Shown here in pieces: positions 8,096 through 17,000 of a DNA stretch of 23,403 nucleotides. This stretch comes from Chrysochromulina parva. Lineage: Eukaryota > Haptophyta > Prymnesiales > Chrysochromulinaceae. The notes beneath the pieces were generated by a model. The model saw nothing but the letters and a program-made list of their open reading frames with translations, did not search any database and had not been told where the DNA came from. Within the stretch, counting starts at the first letter, position 1; each line of letters begins with the position of its first letter. The stretch is taken from positions 1-23,403 of the forward strand of contig PJAB01000587.1 in assembly GCA_002887195.1 (NCBI GenBank). Direction: 5' to 3'. A program made the position numbers and the translations under genes.

Positions 8096-8884
8096 TCACC
8101 ACATCATGCGCTGTGATGATGGCACGCTGCCGGCCGGCTTTCGCGCCGGGTAGATGCCTCGCGGCGCGTTGAGCACCGAGAAGTCTGAGGCCGTGACGAT
8201 TGGAACATGCTGCGGGCTCGGTGGTCTGCGTGGGCCGCGACCTGTGGCGGCCGTGGTGGCCGGCCGGCTCGTCGAGAGCGAGGACAGCGAGCCCGGCGTG
8301 AACTTGACTTCGGTGGTTCGCTCCTTGTACTGGCGGTACTGGCGCATCGCCTCGAGTCGGTCTTTGGTAGAGAGTCCCCTCACATCGGGCGGGCCCCGAG
8401 AGAAGTCGCTGTAGGTATTGTAGTTCGCAGGGTCGACGATTGCAAAGCTGCCCAAGGACGCCTGCGAGGCGTGTGTGGTGCCAAACGGGCGGGCGAAGGG
8501 AACGACGGAAGGGCTCTCGCTGTGACCATAGCTTGAGAGGCTGAGGCCCGACTTGTCGAACGTCGCAAGGCTGAGGTGCAGCGGAGTCAGCCGACCGCCA
8601 AGGGAAGATGCCGCGAATCGCTGCCGTGGAGAGAGATGGGAAAACGAGCCGCTGCTCTGGAGCGACGTGGTCGATGCAGACTGGGGAGCGGTGAACCGCG
8701 GCCCAGCCGCCGTGGCGCCAAACGGACGGGGTCCGGCCGGGGTCGTGCCGCCGTGGCGCCTCCTCTCTTCTCTCCATTGCCCTTCGGCGCGGTGCAATGT
8801 CTTGAGGTGCACGAGCCACGCGTTGTCGCTATTGGTCGGCGAACCCCGATCCCTCGGGTACTCGAACATGCGGTTCACGCCCAT
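8096..8884 (-). CDS. Hypothetical protein, Ser/Arg-rich
   Basis: 262 residues from the ATG at 8884 (MGVNRMFEYPRDRG). The frame is clean, intronless and has a codon use like its neighbours, so it is probably real. No family recognised. The N-terminal 45 residues (WLVHLKTLHRAEGQWREE) and a C-terminal segment (GLSTKDRLEAMRQYRQYKER) look helical and could be short interaction motifs; the rest is Ser/Pro/Gly-rich and probably disordered. No signal peptide, membrane segment or catalytic motif. It shares a 261-bp divergent upstream region with the PRMT gene, which might mean joint regulation. Confidence 0.65.
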   Translation of the reverse strand: MGVNRMFEYPRDRGSPTNSDNAWLVHLKTLHRAEGQWREERRRHGGTTPAGPRPFGATAAGPRFTAPQSASTTSLQSSGSFSHLSPRQRFAASSLGGRLTPLHLSLATFDKSGLSLSSYGHSESPSVVPFARPFGTTHASQASLGSFAIVDPANYNTYSDFSRGPPDVRGLSTKDRLEAMRQYRQYKERTTEVKFTPGSLSSLSTSRPATTAATGRGPRRPPSPQHVPIVTASDFSVLNAPRGIYPARKPAGSVPSSQRMMW

Positions 8885-9145
8885 GACGGACAAGTAGGTG
8901 CTGAATGAGGTCCTTCGACAGCGCCGCCGCGGCCGAATGAAATGCCGAATGTCTCGTCGCGTGTCCGCGAGTTTGGAAATCTGTGCTGACCTTTTCGAGC
9001 AACTTTGACAGCCTGAATCTCAAAACCCTCAGGCAAGCCCGCACACAGCAAAGTGGAGCTATATGTGTGGAGGACCTCGCATGCATGCGTACTTTCTGAC
9101 CCGCGGACGTCACAAGAAACTTAGTAACCGGTACGTCCAACGGGC
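8885..9145. promoter_or_regulatory. Divergent intergenic region
   Basis: The 261 bp between the start codons of the minus hypothetical gene and the plus PRMT gene must contain both promoters. No TATA box or other clear element is recognised. Confidence 0.35.
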
Positions 9146-12100
9146 ATGCTGCGCAGCCTGAGCCGGTCCCGCCAGTCCCCGACTCCAGGCCCCGCTGGGC
9201 TCAGGCGCAGCCTAAGCCCTGCGCCAGGTCCCGACGGCCCGAGAAGCCCGAAAAGCCCCGCCGACTTCGACGGGCCGCCGCCTCCAAGCCCACCGAGCCC
9301 CACCGACGGCGACGGGCCGCCGCCTCCGAGCCCAGAGCTGCAGCCTCCGAGCCCAGCGACCCGTCATCAGCCTGCTTCGGCCACCGTCGCCGACAAACTC
9401 GCACGCATCGGTTCCATGCTGCGGCGAGAACAGGACCCGATGGCATTCGGCCACCTGCAGCGGTCGCTGCACCTCAACCCGGGCGCGAGCGCAGTCTGGA
9501 AGACGCTGGGCCACGCCCTCGCGCAGGACGGCCGCACAGGTGCTGCAGCGGCTGCCCTCGGGGCGGCGGTAGCCTCTTCGAATGGTAGCGACCTGGCGGC
9601 GCGCACGGGGCTCGCCACGGTGCTTGCACAGCAAGGACGTGCGAGCGCGGCTCTCGATGAGCTGCTCGCCGTACGGCGTGCCGCTGGCGAGGTGTCGTCG
9701 GCCGCCATCCTGATGGCAGGCCCATTCGAGCGCCTGTGCCGCAAGGTTGTGCCCGGCTACCGGCTCTCCTGCATGCAGAATGAGCAGCGCGTGGCGGCGT
9801 GGACGAGCGCGCTCAAGGCGGTGTGCCCTCCGCACGCGCGCGTGCTCGACCTCTCACCGACGCCGATGGTGGCCTTGCTCGCGGCGAAGCATGTCGACGT
9901 GCATCGGCCGGTGGTACGCGTCGAGGGGCTGCCGCCATCCGTGACGGACGAGCTCATCGAGTGCAATGGGCTACTCGGCGTCGAGCCACCGGCAATGCTC
10001 CTGCTGCCCTCGCCCCGACCGCGCTCCGATGGCAGCACCGATGCGCGCGCGTGGCCGCCGACGAGCGGCGTGTGGGAAGATGCGAGCGGCGAGCCGCGGC
10101 CGGCGAACGTCATCCTTGCCGACACGGACGCGCACGACGTGTTTGATGGCGCGTACCTGCCCCGACTCGAGGTCGCACGCGGCCTCGCCCCGGGCAAGGC
10201 GCTCCTCATGCCAGATCGGATCGAAATTTGGGTGGCGCTCGTGCAGAGCCGCGACCTCATGCGCCTCAACCAGGTGAATGGCTCACGCGGCGGATTCGAC
10301 CTGAGCTCGCTCAACCGATACTGCCGCCGCTCGCGCGCTGTGCAGCTCGGGTCGCTCACCATGGAGATGATCACCCAGCCAACGCTCGCGTTCACGATGC
10401 GCGTGAACGAGGTCGTCAGTCGGAACCCGACGACGTACTCGCCCCTCGCGCAGGGGTGCGCCGAGGTGGATCTGGAGGTTATGGCGGCGGGGGAGGCACA
10501 CGCGCTACTTGTGTGGCATACGATCCATTTGACAGCTGCAGCCGATGGGCCGCGCATCACCACTGGACCCGCTGGCACGGGCTCGGTGAGCGCGGACGCG
10601 GCAGCGAGGCAGGTCGCATACTTTCTGTGGACGGCCACGGAGGACGAGGTCCAGTGGCATGAGGAGGGCCCTCTGCTGGCCGGGCTTGGGGCAGAGGCCC
10701 AAAGCGCCGCTGCGAGGGCCTCGGGAGACGCCAGGGCGGCGGCTGATCATGCGGCCATCGCAGCCCGTGCTGCTCGGGAGGCATGCACGAGAGAGGCGAT
10801 CCTCCGACCCGAGGTGACCATCTCGGAAGAGGAAGAGGAGGCGGGGGAGTGGGGTTGGAACGAGCAGGAGGCGGGGGGGGATTGGAACGAGGTGGAGGAG
10901 GAGGAGGAGGAGGAGGAGGAGGAGGAGCTCGTAGCAGTGGACGGTGAGGCTCGCGATGCGAAGGGGGATCTCGACGTGAGCGAGGAGGCACGAGCAGCGG
11001 CGAAGGCGGCGCAGAAGGCGGCGCGAAAGGCGGAGAGGAAAGCTGCACGCAAGGCCGAGCGTAAGGCGGCGCGCACGGCCGAGAGCCGCGGGCTTCGCAG
11101 GATGCACGAGCATTCGGTGCGATTGGTGGATGCGGCAGAGCGTGCGTCCGAGGCCGCTTCCGCTGCGAGCGCCATGGCTGCGTTGTCTGCGCACGAGGCC
11201 GAGGCAGCGGTCTCGGAGCTCGGGCGGCTGATGCAAGAGGACGCCGGTGACTTTCGGCGGATGCGTGTGGCAAGGGCGCTCGGGCAGGCGGTAATGCGAG
11301 CAAGCACGGCTGCAAAGGAGGCGGCCGCGTCCGCCGAACTGGGCGCACGCCAGGCGCTCGAGCCGCGCGTGCGGGACGGAGACGAGGACGGAGACGAGGA
11401 CGAGGATGAGGATGAGGATGGCGAGATGGAGCACGCGACGCGCTTGCCCGTGCACCCGCTTTCCCGTGCAGACGTGGTCCGAGGGAAGACGCAACTGGAC
11501 CCGACGGGTGCGCACGAAGTGCCACAGGAGGCGACCGATCCCGGCGTCCCCGAGCTCGCGCCGGGGGAGGCGCTCGAGCCTCCAGAGGGCATTGGCTCCT
11601 TGGGCGTGCGTCAAGGGCAAGTCGTCCACCTGACGATGCGCTGGCAGCCGCGGCGCCTCGCGGTCCAGCTGAGCTCGGGCAATGTGAAGGCGACACGCGA
11701 GCACGAGCGTACTCTCGTGCGTGCGCGGCACACGCAGCGCCAGCTGGTCGCCAGGGCAAAGGCGGCGAGGCTCGAGGCGGAGCGCACTGCGGCGAGCATG
11801 CCCACGATCGAGTACGAGGGTCCCCCGCGCTCCGGAGTGCACTCGTTCAATGACGCGGACAAGGGGAGGCTCTTCTTTTCGTCGGTGCTCGGCTCGGAGG
11901 TGCATCTGGCGGTGAAGGACCCCTCCCTGGGTGCTGGTGCCACTCGGAAACGCTCCGGCAGCATCATCACGCTCACGCCAGAAGGGGAGGCCGCTGCGAA
12001 GGCATCTATCCTCGACAAGGGAGCCAGGGTGAGCGGCAGTGAGAGCCTCACCACCATACTCCACCTATTCGACCGCGATTCGGGCAAACTCGTCCAAATC

Positions 12101-13609
12101 CCCTTGTGCGACATCGTGGCGGCACGGCTGGTGCAAGAGAAGGCAATCCAAATGGCCACGGCCGCCGGACTCCTCGACGACCTCAAGTCGCACGAGCTGG
12201 CTCAGAAGACTCTCGCGGCGTCCGAGGAGCTCGGCGTTCAAGTCGTGGCCGCCAAGGAAGCTGAAATCGCCGCCCTCGCCGCCGTCGTCGCTGCCAACCG
12301 ACCGCTGCATCTGTGCGCCATGACCGGACCCATGGAGAGCGCCGTGTTGAGCGGTCAGAATAGGCTGGGGAGTCGGCCGGCCCCTCTGAGCGAGTATCAC
12401 TTCCCCATGGTCAACGATACGCATCGGAACAACGCCTTCCACAGCGCCCTCGCCCACGCGATCAACGAGACGCGCCCGGAGCTCGTGCTTGATATTGGCG
12501 CAGGCACGGGGCTACTGGGCATGATGGCGGCGCGGGTAGGCGCGACTCGCGTTCTCGCGGTCGAGATGGCGCCCGAGCTCGCGCGGATCGCACGGGGCAA
12601 TGTGACCGAGCATGGGCTGGACGAGCGCGTGCGTGTGCTCGAGTGTCACTCGACTCACCTGAAGCTCGATGTCGCCTCGGCCGATCCATGGAAGCGCACC
12701 GCCTCGATGCTCGTCTTCGAACTGCTCGGCTCCGACCCGCTGTGCGAGGGACTGCTACCCGCGCTCCACGACGCGCGCAAGCGGCTGCTCACCCCTGGCG
12801 CGCAGGTCATCCCGGCGGAGCTCGAAGTGCACGTGGCGCTCGTTCAGAGCGAGCAGCTCGCACGACTCAACTGCACGGCGGCGCCCGTCGGTGGGATGGA
12901 CGTGAGCGCGCTCCGGCGCGTGGCTCACCGGGTGCGTCCGGTGCGCCTATCCGACGTGGCGCATACGGTGCTCTCTCGACCCTGCGTGGCGGTCCGAATG
13001 AAGCTCGATGACCCGATCCAGCTGCCCGCGCTCTCGGGCGGCACGCACATTGAGCTCAAGGCGGAGCTCAATGGTACCGTACATGCGGTCGTCGCGTGGT
13101 TCGTCGTGTACCTTGACCGCGCGCGCACGATTGCCGTGAGCACGGCGCCCGGCGTCGAGGAGCCGATGAGAGGTTATTCATGGGGCCAGGTGTGCCACCA
13201 CCTGCCCGCTGGGGGGTGCGTGCTACGAATGGGCGAGCAGATGCACGTGCACACGCAGTGGTCTGAGAGGGGCGTACACCTCTCAGCGACGCCACACCCG
13301 GGCGTGGTCAAGCTCGACGTGGACCTGAGCGGCTCGGACGGCTCCATCACGCGCAATCTGCTCTTCCTCCGCTCAGGCAACGAGGCAGGACAGAAGATTC
13401 AGGCCGAGATGCAAGCGCAGAGGGAGGCGACGGCCAAGGAGGAGGCGGAGCTAGCGGCACGCAGCGGTGACTGGAAGCGCGGGATGGAGTTCCGAGGGTC
13501 GTTCGAGGACCAGATCAAGATGGCCGACAAAGAGCGCACCAAGGACGAGAAGAACAAGAAGGAGATTGAGAAGCGCAAGGCGAAGCGGAGGGCAGAAGCC
13601 CTCAAGTAG
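9146..13609 (+). CDS. TPR protein with tandem PRMT domains, PRMT9/PRMT7-like
   Basis: 1487 residues in one exon. Residues 1-80 are Pro/Ser-rich. Residues 97-175 form TPR-like helices (DPMAFGHLQRSLHLNPGASA onward). A first methyltransferase-like unit covers about 195-510, but its SAM motif I reads VLDLSPTPMVALL and its double-E loop ILADTDAHDVFDG, so key Gly and Glu residues are gone. A charged, Ala/Lys- and Glu-rich insert follows (about 520-1080). The second unit (about 1080-1430) has intact features: MVNDTHRNNAFHSAL, motif I VLDIGAGTGLLGMMAA with D1116, AVEM, double-E loop FELLGSDPLCEGLLP, and AWFVVYLD in the THW-like position. Both share VALVQSxxLxRLN, showing internal duplication. PRMTs transfer methyl groups from SAM to arginine; TPR plus two units resembles PRMT9. 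The C-terminus is a basic coiled coil. The start is the first ATG; downstream is a convergent gene. Confidence 0.85.
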   Translation: MLRSLSRSRQSPTPGPAGLRRSLSPAPGPDGPRSPKSPADFDGPPPPSPPSPTDGDGPPPPSPELQPPSPATRHQPASATVADKLARIGSMLRREQDPMAFGHLQRSLHLNPGASAVWKTLGHALAQDGRTGAAAAALGAAVASSNGSDLAARTGLATVLAQQGRASAALDELLAVRRAAGEVSSAAILMAGPFERLCRKVVPGYRLSCMQNEQRVAAWTSALKAVCPPHARVLDLSPTPMVALLAAKHVDVHRPVVRVEGLPPSVTDELIECNGLLGVEPPAMLLLPSPRPRSDGSTDARAWPPTSGVWEDASGEPRPANVILADTDAHDVFDGAYLPRLEVARGLAPGKALLMPDRIEIWVALVQSRDLMRLNQVNGSRGGFDLSSLNRYCRRSRAVQLGSLTMEMITQPTLAFTMRVNEVVSRNPTTYSPLAQGCAEVDLEVMAAGEAHALLVWHTIHLTAAADGPRITTGPAGTGSVSADAAARQVAYFLWTATEDEVQWHEEGPLLAGLGAEAQSAAARASGDARAAADHAAIAARAAREACTREAILRPEVTISEEEEEAGEWGWNEQEAGGDWNEVEEEEEEEEEEELVAVDGEARDAKGDLDVSEEARAAAKAAQKAARKAERKAARKAERKAARTAESRGLRRMHEHSVRLVDAAERASEAASAASAMAALSAHEAEAAVSELGRLMQEDAGDFRRMRVARALGQAVMRASTAAKEAAASAELGARQALEPRVRDGDEDGDEDEDEDEDGEMEHATRLPVHPLSRADVVRGKTQLDPTGAHEVPQEATDPGVPELAPGEALEPPEGIGSLGVRQGQVVHLTMRWQPRRLAVQLSSGNVKATREHERTLVRARHTQRQLVARAKAARLEAERTAASMPTIEYEGPPRSGVHSFNDADKGRLFFSSVLGSEVHLAVKDPSLGAGATRKRSGSIITLTPEGEAAAKASILDKGARVSGSESLTTILHLFDRDSGKLVQIPLCDIVAARLVQEKAIQMATAAGLLDDLKSHELAQKTLAASEELGVQVVAAKEAEIAALAAVVAANRPLHLCAMTGPMESAVLSGQNRLGSRPAPLSEYHFPMVNDTHRNNAFHSALAHAINETRPELVLDIGAGTGLLGMMAARVGATRVLAVEMAPELARIARGNVTEHGLDERVRVLECHSTHLKLDVASADPWKRTASMLVFELLGSDPLCEGLLPALHDARKRLLTPGAQVIPAELEVHVALVQSEQLARLNCTAAPVGGMDVSALRRVAHRVRPVRLSDVAHTVLSRPCVAVRMKLDDPIQLPALSGGTHIELKAELNGTVHAVVAWFVVYLDRARTIAVSTAPGVEEPMRGYSWGQVCHHLPAGGCVLRMGEQMHVHTQWSERGVHLSATPHPGVVKLDVDLSGSDGSITRNLLFLRSGNEAGQKIQAEMQAQREATAKEEAELAARSGDWKRGMEFRGSFEDQIKMADKERTKDEKNKKEIEKRKAKRRAEALK
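10985..11055. repeat. 71-bp Lys/Ala-coding segment shared with the G-patch gene
   Basis: Near copy of 1665-1735 in the same frame, inside the charged insert between the two methyltransferase halves. It is followed by further AARKAER units. Confidence 0.8.
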
Positions 13610-14072
13610 CCCTCAAGTCCTATGAAATGAAATTGAGAAGAACTGTGGGGCGTCATCTGCCTAGACTCTGCGCCCAAGTAGACCAAGCCCCTCCTTTCGG
13701 CTTCGGGCGTCGCGACACGCGAGCACGCCCCTCCTTTTGGCTTCAGGCTTCGGGCGATGACGGCGGTTGCCAGGGAGGGTGGAGAAATATCATAAAAAGT
13801 GGGGAACGGCTTTTTCTTTTCTTAAGAATCGTAGTTGATGGTTCTAGCGTTTCAGCAAAACTCCGGCGGACGAGGGTACTCGGAAGGGTCGAGGCCGGAG
13901 GCGCCTCCTGAGTCCTGTCTCTCGAAGCTCACGTAAAGCTCACGTCAGGCAACGGTCGCTGTGGCACTCAGATAGAAATACAGCGCGGCGGCCGCGCCCA
14001 TGACCTCTTGTTCACTTCCCCTAAGTCTACGGCTGCGAAAGGCTTTCCTTAGTGTACTGATCGCGTTACGGG
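13610..14072. other. Convergent intergenic region, no gene seen
   Basis: This separates the 3' ends of the PRMT gene (plus) and the NACHT-LRR gene (minus). It contains an imperfect direct repeat, GCCCCTCCTTT(C/T)GGCTTC, at about 13686 and 13726. No coding frame is credible. Confidence 0.5.
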
Positions 14073-17000
14073 TCACAGGATGACCTTCACGGTCTGCCTC
14101 GACAAGTCGCGAAGCAGCATGCGCGTGTCCTCATCGAGCGAGTTGAAGCGCAAGTCACAGTACGTGAACGACGGGTTGGCCGCGATCGCATCGGCGATGG
14201 CCTTGCCACCCTTGAGTCCGACGAGATTGCCGGAGATGTCGAGCTCGGCGAGCGATGGATTTCGTCCGAAGGCCTCGGCGATCGCCTTGCCACCCATGGC
14301 GCCGATGCCGTTGTACGCGATGCCGAGCTTCTTGAGAGATGCGCACTTGCTCACCTGATGAGGGGGCCATCAGGCGCGCCATCGGGTGCAATCAGAGAGG
14401 CCAACAGCTTCAGAGGCCGGCCGCTCTCGCTGAGCTCGCACTCACCGCGCCGGCGAGCCCGACGAGGCCCTCCATGCTCACTTAATGAGGGGGCCATCAG
14501 GCGCAATCAGGCGCAATCAGAGATGCCATCACCGCGTCCGCGAGCCCGACGAGGCCCTCCATGCTCGCGATGCGCACGCCGTGCAAGTAGCTCACGCCGA
14601 GCGAATTCTGCGAGAGGTCGAGCTTGGTCAGGCACTGACTGGCGCGGAGTGCCGTAGCGAGGCCCACCAGGCCGCGGGACGTGTACTCTCCGCAAAAGTC
14701 GCCTCGCTCGAACCAGACGCCGCACAGTCGGTTGGCAGAGAGATCGAGCTGCATGGGTTGTGCTCAGAGAGGCGACCATCAGTTGTCAGCGCTCGTCAGA
14801 GGGCATCAGAGGGCATCAGAGGGCATCAGAGGCCACCAGAGGCCAGCAATCACCTGCGTGAGGCACGTGCTCCTGCGCAGCCCCTCGGCCACCATCAAGA
14901 GCTCATCCGCGCCGAGCTTGTTGCCGCCGAGCCCTATGGCGAGGGTGGCACGCATGAGCTGTGCCACTGCGAGCATCGAGGTCGGTAGATCGCCGCCGAT
15001 CTTGCCCTTGAGCTCGAGCTCGAGCTCCGATCTCGTCGAGAGCTCCGATCTCGGCTTCGTGAACTCGGGGGAGGAGCCCTCGCCCGAGACGGCGCGTCCG
15101 CCCGAGACGGCGCCATCACTCTCATCAGAGACGGCGCGGAGCAGCCCGCGCCCGAACCGATCGCCCATCTCGGCGCCCAGCCGGAGGGTATTGCGCCACC
15201 ACGAGCTCCATCGCCATGGGGCGCCCACGTTGGGCGGAAGGCGCCGCCCGTCGGCGATGCTTCGGGCCGTGTAGTATTCCTGGAAGGAGAGGTGCGACGA
15301 CTGCATCTGGTACGGCTCCGATTGGAGCAGCGTGAAGAGCGGCAGCTTATCGGCGGCAACGCGACGGAGCATCGCCTGTAACGTCTCGCGCAGCTCGGCG
15401 GGGAGATTCGCGCATGCAGCGCTCACGGCGGCGCGTCGCTTCGCCCTCTGGCTCGTCTCAAACTGGCGGCCGCTCGCCTCGTCCAGACCGGAGGAGCGGA
15501 AGTCGACCTCACGCAACATGTCGCTCATCCTGCCATCGCTCATGACGACACGAAACGGTCGCGCGCTCACAACGCCGCGCATCCCAATGTGTGGCCCTGC
15601 GAGGATCTCGACGTAGTGTCCCTTGGCCGCACGTCCCTCGAAGTGGGGAAGGTCGCACCGGATGGCCGCGAGGACTTCGGGCGCGAAGAGTCCGAGCGCC
15701 GCCTCCTCTAAATGGAAGGTGGTTATGACGCGCCGCTCGGCCGCATGCGCCTCAAAGAATACGGCCTGCACCATGCCATCGAGCGGGACCGACTTGCCAC
15801 GTATGCGGCCCCAGCCGTTCAGCGCCTTGAAGGAGCCAGACGTGTTGGCGAGTTTGCGCTTGAGGATCGCGATGCCTTCTCTCTCGAGGATCACCGCGGT
15901 AGCCTGGTCGTAGAGCGCCACAGTCGTCTCCGGCATCTCCACCCGCACGAGATCGCGCTCGACTGCTGCCGAGGCGGCCGCGTTGCCGCCCCCGCCTCCG
16001 CCCCCGCCTCCGCCCCCTCCATCCCCTCCTCCATCCCCGGCCGCAGCTTTGAACACTTTCTCCCATCGGCGATCTCGCTGCTGCTCGAAGATCGAGATTG
16101 CGACGGAGAGCATCAGAGGGTTGGCTGTGAGCCGATACCCTGTCTCGACGTCGAGGGGGACCTGACGGGAGAGGTGATCAGAGGTCATCAGAGACGTCGA
16201 GGGGGGCCTGATGGGAGAGGTCATGGGAGAGGTCATCAGAGGCCATCAGAGAGGTCATCGGAGAAGCGATCACCTTCTCGAGCAGGTAGCGGGGGAGAGC
16301 CTCAACCGCCGCCCCCGCTCCCAACCGCTTCTCGATCACGTCGAGCTGCTGCCTGTCCGTCAGAGGGCACAGGCGCAGGTGCCAAAAGTGCTCCTGGAAG
16401 CGGCTCGCGTCCAGTCCGGCTGGGCGCGACGTGACAACTATCACATGACCCTGCGGTGCGAGCACCTCGGTCACGTGCCGCTCGATCACGTCGCGCACTT
16501 GGCCGCCCTCGTCGATCCCATCGATGAGAAGGATCGCGCGGCGCGAGCTCATAGCTTGACGAAGCATAGCGTAGAGATCGGAGTTGCGCCCATGCTCCAT
16601 CTGCCATAGGTGGGGGAAGGGGGGAAGGGGGGTGGAGAGGCGGTGTGAGGGGTAGAGGGGCGGAGAGGCGGTGTGATGGGTAGGGGGATGGAGTTGTGGT
16701 GTGATTGGCACGCAGAGAAGCACGCCGCTAGTCATCCTCTCCACCTGTAGGTGGGCGTCCACAAAGTTCCACGCGCTCGCAAACGGATTCGTATCGGCGC
16801 TCATAGACTTCGTTGTCCGACGTCGTTCGTTGAGAAGATGCGCTTGGAGCAGCTGCACGCGCACAAGGATCGGGACGAGGGGCGAGCGCTCGTCCTTGAT
16901 GAGGGACGTAATCAACTGCGACATGAGGCACGTCTTGCCTTGTGCAGCCTCAGCGGTGAGCAGCACGCATGCGCGCCCTTTGGGGGCTTCTGCCTTGCTG

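Larger units (their letters stand above)
14076..14946 (-). other. C-terminal leucine-rich repeats
   Basis: Residues 2346-2540 hold RNase-inhibitor/NLR-type repeats: LAIGLGGNKLGADELLMVAE, LTQ-LDLSANRLCG, LTKLDLSQNSLG, LKKLGIAYNGIG, LAELDISGNLVGLKG and FTYCDLRFNSLDED. Introns 9 and 10 fall inside repeats and restore the repeat period when removed (CLTQ-LDLS, GLADA-VSKC), which independently supports those junctions. LRRs of this type sense ligands in NLR proteins. Confidence 0.88.
16102..16978 (-). other. NACHT NTPase domain
   Basis: Walker A: LLTAEAAQGKT with K1768-T1769. Walker B: AILLIDGIDEGG (1852-1864), with the D-x-[x]-DE pattern typical of NACHT. Then VIVVTSRPAGL (sensor strand and arginine, R1890) and, after intron 8, TANPLMLSV, the usual NACHT helix start. 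A winged-helix-like SSHLSFQEYYTAR follows at 2228-2240 (15268-15294 for HLSFQEYYT). All switch residues are present, so ATP/GTP binding is expected. An inserted poly-Gly loop and a KOW/SH3-like stretch (HYVEILAGPHIGMRGVV, from residue 2122) lie between. Confidence 0.88.

Noticed and set aside
10505..12064. Long open frames antisense to the PRMT gene (519, 400 and 281 residues)
   Set aside because: They are rich in Arg, Ser, Pro and Leu runs, have no recognisable domain, and mirror the GC-rich Glu/Ala/Lys codons of the sense gene. They are shadows of its composition.
16601..16744. Retention of intron 7 as coding sequence
   Set aside because: It is open and a multiple of three, but would insert 48 Pro/His/Ser-rich residues between Walker A and Walker B. 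It has good donor and acceptor sites and a strong pyrimidine tract.
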